Positions 9,064 to 17,299 of a DNA stretch of 64,000 bases are shown here, in pieces. Every line of letters starts with the position of its first letter. The first letter of the stretch is position 1. Position numbers and translations under genes: made by a program. The notes beneath the pieces were generated by a model, which searched no databases, was not told the origin of the DNA, and saw only the letters and a list, made by a program, of their open reading frames with translations. The DNA comes from Nocardia niigatensis NBRC 100131 (GTDB lineage: Bacteria > Actinomycetota > Actinomycetes > Mycobacteriales > Mycobacteriaceae), in the NCBI RefSeq assembly GCF_000308655.1, contig NZ_BAGC01000008.1:37270-101269 (forward strand), written 5' to 3'.

Positions 9064-9098
9064 ATAGCGCGGCCGAACCCGGAAAGGACTTCTCCCGC

Positions 9099-11264
9099 AT
9101 GTTCTCCCGCTTGGGGCGCTTGGTCGTCCGATTCCCGTGGTTGGTGATCGCCGCGTGGCTGATCGCCATTGTCGCGGTGGTCGCCACGGCGCCGAAGCTC
9201 ACCGCCACCACCGACCAATCCGACTTCCTGCCTTCGCATTACGAATCCATCCAGGCAGCGAAGCTGCAGCAGCAGGCATTTCCCAACAGCAATACGCCGG
9301 CTGCGCTCATCGTCTTCGAGCGTTCCGACGGCGCCCCGATGACCGACTCCGACACGGCCGAGGTGTCCGCCGCCGCGACCAAGCTGTCGGAACGGAACAT
9401 CAAGGACGTCACCGGAATCCAGGCGGTGCCCCCGGCGGAGAACCGGGCGGTCGAGGTGGTCGCGGTGCAGATGACCAAGGTCACCGGTGCCAATGACACC
9501 CACCAGTCCGACGCGGTGAAGTCCCTCCGGGACGCGCTCAAGGAACAGGTCGGCGGCACCGACCTGAAGGCCGGCATCACCGGCACCGCCGCGCAGACCC
9601 TGGATCAGCAGGATTCCAGTACCAAGGGCCTGATCATCATCGGCGTGGCGACGGTCGTGCTGATCCTGTTGCTGCTGTTGCTCATCTTCCGCAGTCCGAT
9701 CATCGCGCTGCTGCCCATCCTGGTCATCTTCGTCGCGGTGTCCCCGCTGGCCAGTGGTCTGATCGCGATCGCCAGCGACACCTTCGACCTCGCCATCGAC
9801 AGCTCCGTGCAGTCGCTGCTGGTGGTGGTGCTGTTCGGTGTCGGCACGGACTACATCCTCTTCCTGATGTTCCGCTTCCGGGAGCGCCTGCGCGCCGGGG
9901 AGGACGCCAAGACGGCTGTGGTCAGCGCGGTCACCCGGGTCGGTGAGGCCATCACCTCGGCAGCCGCGGCGGTGATCATCGCCTTCGGCGCGCTGACGCT
10001 GTCGACGCTCGGCATGTTCCGGTCCATGGGCATCGCCCTGGCCATCGCGGTGGCGGTGGCGTTGCTGGCCGGGCTCACGCTCATCCCCGCGATCGTCTCG
10101 CTGTTGGGCACCAAGGTGTTCTGGCCGTCGAAGGCCTGGCAGGTGGAGCCGACCGGGGCGCGGTTCGCGGCCGTGGGCGGTGCGCTGGGCAAGCGGCCGG
10201 GCCTGTTCGCCGTCGCGTCCGGCGGTGTCCTGATCGCCCTGGGCGTCTTCTCCTTCGGCTTCAATCCGACCTTCGATCTGAGCTCGGGTTCGACCTCGGG
10301 CAGTTCCGAATCCGTGGTCTACGGCAAGGAATTGCTCAAGAGCATGCCTGCGGGCAGCACCCAGCCTTCGCAGGTGTACCTGCGCAGTGAGCACGGCGCG
10401 CTGAGCGCCGATGAGCTGAACACTTTCGGCGCGGTCCTGCGCGGCGTGCCCGGGGTGGGCGAGGTGGGTCCGCAGCCCGCGCTCTCGGCCGACAAGACGG
10501 TGGCCGAATATCAGGTCACGCTGAGCGACAAGCCGGAATCCGATCCGGCGCTGAAGACCGTGAAGGGTCCGCTCCGGGATGCCGCCCACGCCGCGGCGCC
10601 GGTCGGCACCTCGGCGGTGGTGGGCGGCATGACCTCGGTGTTCGTGGACTTCCAGCACGCCATGAACCGGGACTACACGGTGGTCTTCCCGGTGGCGGCC
10701 ATCCTGATCATGATCGTGCTGGCGCTGCTGCTCCGCAGCGTGGTGGCGCCCTGGTATCTGATGGCCTCGGTGTTCCTCGGTTTCGCCGCGACGCTGGGTT
10801 CCGCGGTGCTGGCTTTCCAGCACCTGCAAGGGGATTCGGGTCTGATCTTCACGCTGCCGCTGATCATGTATCTGTTCGTCGTCGCCCTCGGGACGGACTA
10901 CAACATCCTCATGGTCGCCCGGTTGCGGGAGGAGGCGCGCGAGGGCAACGACCCGCACCGCGCCGCCGCCCTGGCCCTGCGCCACACCGGCCCGACGGTG
11001 GCGGCCGCCGGCGTCATCCTGGCGGGCACCTTCGCCTCGATGATGCTGGCGGGCAACGACACTCTGTCGCAGATGGGCTTCGCCATCTCGGTCGGCATCG
11101 CTATCGCCGCGTTCGTCATGGCGATGTTCTTCACCCCCGCGGTGACCGCCCTGATCGGCCGGCGCGCCTGGTGGCCCGGCCACGGTGGTGACGCGGAGCG
11201 GCAGCAGCCGCAATGGGATGCGGAATGGTCGCAGACCGAGGCGGTAACCGACGCTCGCCGTTGA
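9099..11264 (+). CDS. MMPL-family (RND superfamily) membrane transporter
   Basis: 721 residues with the two-fold repeated RND fold: a first membrane segment near residues 12-30 (WLVIAAWLIAIVAVVATAP), a large extracytoplasmic loop, then a block of hydrophobic helices from about 175 to 345, a second loop and a second helical block from about 525 to 705. Motifs typical of MMPL proteins include FGVGTDYILFLMFRFRE and the matching ALGTDYNILMVARLREE. Family members export lipids, siderophores or small molecules using the proton gradient. The substrate here is unknown. Likely an operon with the EXLDI gene. Confidence 0.9.
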   Translation: MFSRLGRLVVRFPWLVIAAWLIAIVAVVATAPKLTATTDQSDFLPSHYESIQAAKLQQQAFPNSNTPAALIVFERSDGAPMTDSDTAEVSAAATKLSERNIKDVTGIQAVPPAENRAVEVVAVQMTKVTGANDTHQSDAVKSLRDALKEQVGGTDLKAGITGTAAQTLDQQDSSTKGLIIIGVATVVLILLLLLLIFRSPIIALLPILVIFVAVSPLASGLIAIASDTFDLAIDSSVQSLLVVVLFGVGTDYILFLMFRFRERLRAGEDAKTAVVSAVTRVGEAITSAAAAVIIAFGALTLSTLGMFRSMGIALAIAVAVALLAGLTLIPAIVSLLGTKVFWPSKAWQVEPTGARFAAVGGALGKRPGLFAVASGGVLIALGVFSFGFNPTFDLSSGSTSGSSESVVYGKELLKSMPAGSTQPSQVYLRSEHGALSADELNTFGAVLRGVPGVGEVGPQPALSADKTVAEYQVTLSDKPESDPALKTVKGPLRDAAHAAAPVGTSAVVGGMTSVFVDFQHAMNRDYTVVFPVAAILIMIVLALLLRSVVAPWYLMASVFLGFAATLGSAVLAFQHLQGDSGLIFTLPLIMYLFVVALGTDYNILMVARLREEAREGNDPHRAAALALRHTGPTVAAAGVILAGTFASMMLAGNDTLSQMGFAISVGIAIAAFVMAMFFTPAVTALIGRRAWWPGHGGDAERQQPQWDAEWSQTEAVTDARR

Positions 11265-11314
11265 GCTTTCGGATAAGTACCCGATCAGCTGTTGAATCCG
11301 TCTCCGAATAGGTT

Positions 11315-11344
11315 GACCCGCTTCTGCTTCCGCGGAAGCGGGTC
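11315..11344 (+). terminator. Hairpin terminator after the MMPL gene
   Basis: 10-bp stem GACCCGCTTC / GAAGCGGGTC with a 10-nt loop, 50 nt after the MMPL stop. Confidence 0.65.
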
Positions 11345-11413
11345 GATCTGTTGTTACGGTGTCCGGCAGTCGATCCCGGTGGCAGTGGGATCGCGGTGAG
11401 GGGATAACAAAAT

Positions 11414-12412
11414 ATGAGAAAGTCGATCCAGGCTGCTCAGGAGGGTTCCTGTAGCGGCGGCGACCGATATACCGAGGGCTTTCAGGTATTCGAGCAGTGG
11501 CAGCTGCAGCGGTACCACAATGAGAGCCATCTCGCGCATCCCTGGCGCAGCGCACGCCTGGGCTGGCGTTACCTGACGCTGGAGCATTATTTCGGGGCCG
11601 TGCCCCCGATTCGATTATGGTGGCGCGGGAAGTTCGGCGGTCCGCGGGCCGTCCCGGATTTCACGTGTGTGGGCGCGCTCAAGAGCGGAACCACCGATCT
11701 GGCCGCGTATCTCATGCAGCATCCGAGCATTGTCGCGCCGCTGACCAAGGAGATCGGTCACGGTTTTCCGGCGGGCTGGGGTCCGTATCTCCCGACCGAA
11801 CGGGAGAAGGCGGCGGTGGCCGAGCGCACGGGCCGGGCGCTGGTCGGGCATTTCGATCCGCTGCTGCACGATGTGCCGCTGATCGACAATCTGCGCGAGT
11901 CCAGTCCGGACGCGAAAGTCGTGCTCATGCTTCGTGATCCGGTGCGGCGGGCGTATTCGCACTACAAGTGGGATCTGTTCCTGAGCGGTCAGCACGGTTT
12001 GCGCACCGGGCGGTACGGTCGGACCTTCGCCGAGTATGTGTCGCTGGCGCTGGGGGCCTTCCCGGGTCCGCCGCCGCCGACCATGCTGCCGACCATGCCG
12101 ATGCTGGCGGCGGGGATCTACGTGAATTCGGTGCGGCGCTGGCTGGACACCTACGGCCGGGCGAACCTGCACCTGGTCGCGGCGGAGGACTTCTTCGCCG
12201 ATGTGTCGAAGACGGTGTGCGGCATCCACGAGTTCCTGGGCCTGCCCGCGATCGCGCCGGCGTTGCACAGCGAGGTCGTGAACCGCAATCCGCTGGAGTT
12301 CCCGCCGCCCGAGGACGAGTCGCTGGCGCGGCTGCGCGAGTTCTACCGCCCGTACAACGAGCGGCTGTTCGAGTTGCTGGACCGCGATCTGGGCTGGAAC
12401 GACCCGGCCTGA
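11414..12412 (+). CDS. Sulfotransferase-family protein
   Basis: 332 residues. The PAPS 5'-phosphosulfate loop is VGALKSGTTDLAAYL (about residues 82-96) and the 3'-phosphate motif is VVLMLRDPVRRAYSHYKWDL (about 168-187), as in heparan-sulfate and bacterial Stf-type sulfotransferases. It therefore probably transfers sulfate from PAPS to a carbohydrate, lipid or metabolite; the acceptor cannot be predicted. There is no signal peptide, so it should act in the cytoplasm. It is monocistronic, with terminators on both sides. Confidence 0.85.
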   Translation: MRKSIQAAQEGSCSGGDRYTEGFQVFEQWQLQRYHNESHLAHPWRSARLGWRYLTLEHYFGAVPPIRLWWRGKFGGPRAVPDFTCVGALKSGTTDLAAYLMQHPSIVAPLTKEIGHGFPAGWGPYLPTEREKAAVAERTGRALVGHFDPLLHDVPLIDNLRESSPDAKVVLMLRDPVRRAYSHYKWDLFLSGQHGLRTGRYGRTFAEYVSLALGAFPGPPPPTMLPTMPMLAAGIYVNSVRRWLDTYGRANLHLVAAEDFFADVSKTVCGIHEFLGLPAIAPALHSEVVNRNPLEFPPPEDESLARLREFYRPYNERLFELLDRDLGWNDPA

Positions 12413-12421
12413 CGGCTGCCG

Positions 12422-12464
12422 GAATCGCTCCCGGTACGGGTGCTGACCTGCCCGGGAGCGATTC
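12422..12464 (+). terminator. Hairpin terminator after the sulfotransferase gene
   Basis: 13-bp perfect stem GAATCGCTCCCGG / CCGGGAGCGATTC with a 17-nt loop, 9 nt after the stop codon. Confidence 0.75.
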
Positions 12465-12575
12465 TGACAGAAACGTGTTTCAGTATTTTCCCAAAAGTGC
12501 CACGCGATGAACTGGACAACCGATACAGTTCGCCGGACCGCATACGAAGCGGGTTGGCACCGAGGAGCGGAAGAT

Positions 12576-12785
12576 ATGGACGACAACGTCGCGGTCATCG
12601 CGGGTAGTCCGATCGCCCCGCGGAACCGGCGCGCCACCATCCGGTCGACCCCGAAGAGTGCGGGCGCCCACACCCTGTCGACCCTGCGGGGTTCGGCCTG
12701 GGAGCCGAGGGTGAACGTGCTCGAGCCCACCCTGACCGGCAGCGCCGCCTGCGGCGCGGGCCCGCTCGGATTCCCGGGCTGCTGA
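12576..12785 (+). CDS. Small hypothetical peptide, possible RiPP precursor-like
   Basis: 69 residues from ATG 12576, preceded at 8-nt spacing by a good GAGGAG Shine-Dalgarno, which is the main reason to accept it. An in-frame ATG at 12507 lacks one. The peptide begins MDDNVAVIAGSPIAPRNRRA and ends GSAACGAGPLGFPGC with two cysteines near the C-terminus. A charged front and a small Gly/Ala/Cys-rich end recall modified-peptide precursors, but no modification enzyme is nearby except a convergent CPBP protease. It could also be a non-conserved chance frame. Confidence 0.35.
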   Translation: MDDNVAVIAGSPIAPRNRRATIRSTPKSAGAHTLSTLRGSAWEPRVNVLEPTLTGSAACGAGPLGFPGC

Positions 12786-12826
12786 AGACTCGGTTCGGTG
12801 TGGGCCTGACCCGCCGAACCGTCCCC

Positions 12827-12869
12827 GGGCCGACTGACCATAATCCTCTGTTCCCAGGTCAGTCGGCCC
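12827..12869. terminator. Bidirectional hairpin between the small peptide gene and the CPBP protease
   Basis: Perfect 13-bp stem GGGCCGACTGACC / GGTCAGTCGGCCC with a 17-nt loop between convergent genes. Confidence 0.7.
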
Positions 12870-12898
12870 CTCTGCTTCTCAGCGCACGGGACTGCTTC

Positions 12899-13666
12899 TC
12901 AGTGCACGGTGACGTGCCAGACCACGGCCGCGGCCAGCGCGCCGGCGCCGTTCACCGCCCAGTGCAGGGCGATCGGCGCGAGCAGGCTGCCGCTGCGCCG
13001 ACGCAGCCAGGTGAACACGACGCCCGCCCCGGCGGTCGCGAGGACCGCGAGCCCGATGCCGAGGATCTGCCCGGCCGGGCCGCTGCCGAGGAATCCGGTC
13101 AGCCCCTTGTTCCCGCTGGTCAATCCCAGCGACGAGGCAATGTGCCAGAGCCCGAACAACATTGATCCCGCCGTGAACACCCCGCGCGCTCCGGCGACCC
13201 GGTCGAGGGTGCCGTGCAGCACGCCGCGGAAGGCGAGTTCCTCCGGGATCGCGGTCTGCAGGGGGATCACGATCATGGACGCGATGAGCGCGCCCGAGAT
13301 CGCGGCGTAGCGGTCGTTGAGGAAGAAGGGCCGGGTGATCGGCAGGGCCGCGCCGATGGCGACGGCCGCGAGCACCACGCCGACGGCCGCCAGCGCCCAC
13401 AGCGACCCGCGTCGCCACTGGCGTGGCGACAACCCGAGGTCCTCCCACCCGAGTCCGCGGCGGCGTACCAGGGCGACCAGCACCAGTGCGGCAATCGGCA
13501 CGGTGAAAATGGCGGCCCACTTGTTCGTGAAATGCGCGATCAGATTCGTGCAGATCAGGACGACAACGACGACAGCCACATCGACATAGGCGTGCAGCTT
13601 GCGGCCGGGCAGCGTGGGCGGGTCAGGGAGCACCGCGACCGCACCGTTATCGTTTCGAGACATCAC
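12899..13666 (-). CDS. CPBP-family intramembrane glutamic protease
   Basis: 255 residues, with about seven hydrophobic segments. The family's catalytic motifs are present: IPEELAFRG (EExxxR, about residue 141), FGLWH (about 170) and LHWAVNGAG near the C-terminus. These proteases (Rce1/CAAX-protease relatives) cleave peptides within the membrane; some process or give immunity to bacteriocins. The DNA at its 3' end carries a roughly 20-bp tandem duplication that includes the stop codon. It runs convergently to the small peptide gene. Confidence 0.88.
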   Translation of the reverse strand: MMSRNDNGAVAVLPDPPTLPGRKLHAYVDVAVVVVVLICTNLIAHFTNKWAAIFTVPIAALVLVALVRRRGLGWEDLGLSPRQWRRGSLWALAAVGVVLAAVAIGAALPITRPFFLNDRYAAISGALIASMIVIPLQTAIPEELAFRGVLHGTLDRVAGARGVFTAGSMLFGLWHIASSLGLTSGNKGLTGFLGSGPAGQILGIGLAVLATAGAGVVFTWLRRRSGSLLAPIALHWAVNGAGALAAAVVWHVTVH

Positions 13667-13709
13667 GGCCAGTGTACGAGCGGATTCTTGGAACGGCCTT
13701 CGAATGTGG

Positions 13710-14678
13710 TCAATCCCGCTGCGCGGAATACCCGGCGGCCGGCGCCCGTTCCGCGGCCCAGCCCTCCGGATCGTCCCAGGCCTGCAGCGTGCGCGCGGTG
13801 TCGAAGCGCCGCGGCTCGCCAGTGATGGGATCGGTGAATTCCAGCGTCGCAGCCAGCAGTTGCAGCGGCCGAGTGTAGTCGTCGACCGGTTTGTCGGTGA
13901 GCTCGGGATAGAAGTCGTCGCCGAGGATCGGGATCCCGAGACTGTTCATATGAAGCCGGAGTTGATGAGTCCGCCCGGTCCGCGGCCGCAGCCGGTAGCG
14001 TCCCAATTCGTTGCGCTGCTCGGCCAATTCGACCAGGGTCTCGGCGTTCGGTTCGCCCTCGGTCTCGTAGGCGCGCAGCACCTGCCGTTCCTTGACGATC
14101 CGGCTGATGATCGTGCGTGGCAGCGCCAGATCCGGATCGAAGCGTGCGAGCGCCTCGTACTCCTTGTGGACGAGGCGCTTGTGGAACATGGTCTGATACG
14201 CCCCGCGCACCGCCGGATTCACGATGAACAGCACCAATCCGGCGGTGACTCGGTCGAGCCGGTGGGCGGGCACCAGATCGGGCAGGTCCAGATCGCGGCG
14301 CAGTTTCACCAGAGCCGTCTGCAGAATGTGCTGCCCGCGCGGGATGGTGGAGAGGAAGTGCGGCTTGTCCGCGACGAGGATGTCGTCGTCGCGGTAGACG
14401 ATGCCGATCGGGAACGGCACCTCGGTCTCCTCCGGGAGATCGCGGTGGAACCACACCGCGCCGCCGGGCGCGTAGGGCGTGTCGAGGGCGATCGGGCCGT
14501 CCAGGTCGACGATGCCGCCGGTGCGCAGCAGTTCGTCGATGCGTTCGGGGCGCACGCGCGGCAACCGCTCCACGAGGTGGTCGCGGATGGTCGCCCAGTC
14601 GCCGTCCTCGGGTAGCCGCAACCGGGCCGGATCGAGGCCGTGCCGCTTGGGTAGCGGTGGTTGCTGCCTGCGTCTCAC
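13710..14678 (-). CDS. RluA-family rRNA/tRNA pseudouridine synthase
   Basis: 322 residues. It has the catalytic Asp motif HRLDRVTAGLVLF (about 180-192) and the RRPTGRTHQLR-like RPRTGRTHQLRLHM segment of the RluA/RluD family. The opening VERLPRVRPERIDELLRTGGI looks like a divergent S4-like RNA-binding front. It converts uridine to pseudouridine in rRNA or tRNA; the exact site cannot be predicted. Transcribed opposite to the DUF4190 gene, which starts about 95 nt away. Confidence 0.88.
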   Translation of the reverse strand: MRRRQQPPLPKRHGLDPARLRLPEDGDWATIRDHLVERLPRVRPERIDELLRTGGIVDLDGPIALDTPYAPGGAVWFHRDLPEETEVPFPIGIVYRDDDILVADKPHFLSTIPRGQHILQTALVKLRRDLDLPDLVPAHRLDRVTAGLVLFIVNPAVRGAYQTMFHKRLVHKEYEALARFDPDLALPRTIISRIVKERQVLRAYETEGEPNAETLVELAEQRNELGRYRLRPRTGRTHQLRLHMNSLGIPILGDDFYPELTDKPVDDYTRPLQLLAATLEFTDPITGEPRRFDTARTLQAWDDPEGWAAERAPAAGYSAQRD

Positions 14679-14772
14679 TCGCCAAACCCTAGTCCCCGAC
14701 TTTGTCCGGACCAGGGGGTACGGTTGGCCAACGCCCGGAATGTCCGGGTCAGAACGAGAGATCGGGGGTCTC

Positions 14773-15612
14773 GTGTACCCGAACGACCAACAGCCGCAAG
14801 GGGTGCCGGGCCAGCCGGACTACGGCCAGATTCCACCGCCCCCGCAACCGGACTACGGCCAGTCGGCATATCCGCAACCCGGCTACGGCCAGGGGCAGTG
14901 GGAGTACGGGCAGCCCGGTCAGCCCGGCTACGCGCCCGGGTACCAGCCGATGCCGCCCGCCTATCCCATGGCTCCGCCGCCCCCGCAGGGCACCAATGGC
15001 CTGGCCATCGCCTCCCTCATCCTCGGCCTGATCGGCGGCTGTCTACTGGCCGTCCCGTTCGGCATCATCGCGCTGTCCCAGATCAAGCAGCGCAATCAGA
15101 ACGGCAGGGGCCTGGCCATCGGCGGCCTGGTCGCCTCCGGTGTATGGGCGCTGATCGCCGTGCTCCTGGTCGTCGTGGGCGCGGTGAACGGATCGGACAA
15201 CTCGGCGTCGCAGGACAATTCGACCCGCACCTCGGCCTTGCCGGATTCGCCGACCTCGATCTCGGTCGACGAGGTGAAGGTCGGTGACTGCCTGCAGACG
15301 GTCGAGGAGAACAACCACATTCGCAAGGTGACCGTGCTGCCGTGCGATTCGTCGCACGATGCCGAGGTGATCGCGCAGGTGCATCTGCCGGGTTCCTGGC
15401 CGGGTTCGCTGGACGCGTCGTTCCAGAAGGCCAATGACGCCTGCCTGGACGAGATCGACAAGCAGCTGAGCAAGAGCTCGATGTACGACCAGCTGGAGAC
15501 GTTCATCCTCTATCCGGCCAACGAGACCCAGTGGGACAAGCTCAATGGCCGCGCGACGTGCATGGTGCACGACGCAGGCGGCAAGAAGCTGACCGGAAAG
15601 GTGCCGCGCTGA
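14773..15612 (+). CDS. DUF4190 / septum-formation-domain membrane protein
   Basis: 279 residues from GTG 14773, chosen for the GGGGG Shine-Dalgarno just upstream; ATG 14740 is an alternative. Residues 1-75 are Pro/Gln/Tyr/Gly-rich with PDYGQ-type repeats. Two membrane helices follow (GLAIASLILGLIGGCLLAVP and GLAIGGLVASGVWALIAVLL), the DUF4190 pattern. The extracytoplasmic part begins VDEVKVGDCLQTVEE and has cysteines at the usual places of the septum-formation domain. The precise role is unknown. A terminator and an IdeR-like box follow. Confidence 0.8.
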   Translation: MYPNDQQPQGVPGQPDYGQIPPPPQPDYGQSAYPQPGYGQGQWEYGQPGQPGYAPGYQPMPPAYPMAPPPPQGTNGLAIASLILGLIGGCLLAVPFGIIALSQIKQRNQNGRGLAIGGLVASGVWALIAVLLVVVGAVNGSDNSASQDNSTRTSALPDSPTSISVDEVKVGDCLQTVEENNHIRKVTVLPCDSSHDAEVIAQVHLPGSWPGSLDASFQKANDACLDEIDKQLSKSSMYDQLETFILYPANETQWDKLNGRATCMVHDAGGKKLTGKVPR

Positions 15613-15633
15613 CCGTCGGTATGGCCGTTCAAC

Positions 15634-15652
15634 GAAAGTTAGCCTAACCTAC
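15634..15652. promoter_or_regulatory. IdeR-like iron box upstream of the truncated ABC exporter gene
   Basis: GAAAGTTAGCCTAACCTAC matches the 19-bp IdeR/DmdR consensus (TTAGGTTAGGCTAACCTAA) at about 15 of 19 positions on the reverse strand. It lies 55 nt upstream of the ABC gene, so it should repress that gene when iron is plentiful. Confidence 0.75.
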
Positions 15653-15706
15653 CTTATCGCCGGAGCTCGTGGGAGCGCCGGACCGAGCAAGGTGGGAGGT
15701 GGACTG

Positions 15707-16639
15707 ATGACGGTCGAGTCACCGCCCGCGGTCGAGGCGCACGCGGGCTGGTTCGACGACCGGCACGCGGGGGAGCTGTCACGGGTGATGGTCGAGAACG
15801 TCCGCGAGGCGCGGGGCCTGATCGCATATCTGCTGGCGGAACCGGCACTGCCGCAGCCGGATTCACCGGTGACGCCGGGCGCCCCGCAGGTGGAGTTCGA
15901 TCAGGTCGGTTTCGGCTACGGGCCGGACAAGACGGTGCTGCAGGACATCTCGTTCACCGCCGCGCCCGGCACCACGACCGCCATCGTGGGCCCCAGCGGC
16001 GCGGGCAAATCCACGCTGCTGCGCTTGGCCGCCCATTTCCACGACGCCGATTCCGGTCGCGTACTGGTCGGTGGCCACGATGTGCGCGAGCAGCCGGCGG
16101 AGTCGCTGCTGGGCCGCCTGGCCCTGGTGTTCCAGAACGTCTATCTCTTCGATCGCTCCGTGCTGGAGAACATCCGGGCCGGCCGTCCGGACGCGACCGA
16201 GGCCGAGGTCCTCGCGGCCGGACGGGTAGCGCGGGTGGACGAGATCGCCGAGCGGCTGCCCGACGGCTGGCATACCGCGGTCGGCGAGGCCGGTTCGGCG
16301 CTGTCCGGCGGTGAGCGCCAGCGGGTTTCGATCGCGCGGGCCCTGGTCGAGGATGCTCCGATCGTGCTGCTGGACGAGGCCACCAGTGCCCTGGACCCGC
16401 ACAACGAGGCGGCCGTGGTGCGCGGTGTGCACGAGCTCACCCGCGGCAGAACGGTTCTGGTGGTGGCGCATCGGCCGGCGACCATCGCGCACGCCGATCA
16501 GATCCTGTTCATGGACGGCGGTCGCATCGTCGAACGCGGCACGCACGCGGACTGCTCGCGCTCGGGGGGGCGCTACTCCGCTTTCTGGTGCGAGCGCACC
16601 CGTGCGTCCGGATGGCGGCTGGCGCCGGTGCCCGCGTAG
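15707..16639 (+). pseudogene. IrtB-like ABC exporter with most of its membrane domain deleted
   Basis: 310 residues where IrtB-type exporters have about 580. Residues 15-35 (GWFDDRHAGELSRVMVENV) match the first cytoplasmic loop of an exporter membrane domain. They run directly into REARGLIAYLLAEPALPQPD, the segment just before the nucleotide-binding domain, so roughly 200 residues with nearly all membrane helices are missing without loss of frame. The ATPase part is complete: GPSGAGKST (about 94), VFQNVYLF, LSGGERQR (about 199), IVLLDEATSALD and VVAHRP. The C-terminus RTRASGWRL is IrtB-like. The gene keeps an IdeR-like box and a good GGGAGG ribosome site. It is either a decaying siderophore transporter or a soluble ATPase subunit. 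Confidence 0.75.
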
Positions 16640-16643
16640 CCGG

Positions 16644-16678
16644 ACGGCCCCGGAATCCCCGCGCCAGTCCGGGGCCGT
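16644..16678. terminator. Hairpin terminator between the ABC remnant and the Mtb12-like gene
   Basis: Perfect 11-bp stem ACGGCCCCGGA / TCCGGGGCCGT, 5 nt after the ABC stop codon and between convergent genes. Confidence 0.75.
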
Positions 16679-16723
16679 TCACGGGTGGGTCACTGTCGAA
16701 GCGCCCGAGTCACTCTCGAAGGA

Positions 16724-17188
16724 TCAGAGGCTGCAGGGCAGCATGGCGACGCTCGCGACGGTGCACTCGGCGTCGCGGGACAGCTTCCAGTTGCCGTCGA
16801 TGAGCTTCCAGGTGAGCGGGAAGGTGAACGGGTCGAACCCGTCCACGGCGGTCTGCAGCGTGGCCGAGAGGGTGTCGCCATCCTCGGTGACCGGGCCGAG
16901 GATGGACCAGCGGAAGCTGGGTGGGGCGGCGTTCATGGCGGTGCCGACCTGGTCGAGCAGCGGCAGGCCGGCCTCGCCGGCCTCGAGCTCGGCGGCTCGG
17001 GTGGCGGCCGGGGCGCCGGTGTCGAGGGCGGTCTGCAGCTTGGCCTTCAGGTCGCCGGTGCCGGGGGTGGCGGTGCGCGCGGCGGCGAAAACCGGTGCGG
17101 CCGTGGCGGTCGCCGCGCTGACTCCGGTTCCGGCGAGCAGGGCGGCGGCGGTGAGCGCGGCACCGAGGAGGCGTGAAGTACGGGGCAT
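16724..17188 (-). CDS. Secreted Mtb12/CFP-2-like low-molecular-weight antigen
   Basis: 154 residues from ATG 17188, which gives a proper signal peptide (MPRTSRLLGAALTAAALLAG, cleavage probably after ATATAAP or nearby). The mature part resembles the Mtb12 C-terminal domain: DLKAKLQTALDTGAP, a middle beta region SFRWSILGPVTEDGDTLSATL and WKLIDGNWKLSRDAEC. The family is secreted by mycobacteria and nocardiae; its function is unknown. It shares its promoter region with nbtG, with an IdeR-like box 56 nt upstream of its start, so it may be iron-regulated. Confidence 0.75.
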   Translation of the reverse strand: MPRTSRLLGAALTAAALLAGTGVSAATATAAPVFAAARTATPGTGDLKAKLQTALDTGAPAATRAAELEAGEAGLPLLDQVGTAMNAAPPSFRWSILGPVTEDGDTLSATLQTAVDGFDPFTFPLTWKLIDGNWKLSRDAECTVASVAMLPCSL

Positions 17189-17243
17189 TGTGTGCTGTCC
17201 AATCTTTTCGTCTCGAGCGCTTCGCAAGCGCTGCCAAGCAATA

Positions 17244-17262
17244 TAAGGTAAGGCTATGCAAA
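17244..17262. promoter_or_regulatory. IdeR-like box between the Mtb12-like gene and nbtG
   Basis: TAAGGTAAGGCTATGCAAA matches the IdeR consensus at about 14 of 19 positions. It ends 37 nt before the nbtG start. An IdeR site upstream of nbtG is reported for N. farcinica. Confidence 0.65.
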
Positions 17263-17299
17263 CCTAAAGTGGTTGGCGGGTTGTGCGAGGCGGGCAACA

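Noticed and set aside
8937..11555. An 872-codon reverse-strand frame opposite the MMPL gene
   Set aside because: Composition is that of a shadow frame (Arg/His/Asp-rich, no motif), and the forward frame encodes a recognisable transporter.
12507..12575. Longer start for the small peptide gene at ATG 12507
   Set aside because: No Shine-Dalgarno upstream, whereas ATG 12576 has GAGGAG at good spacing.
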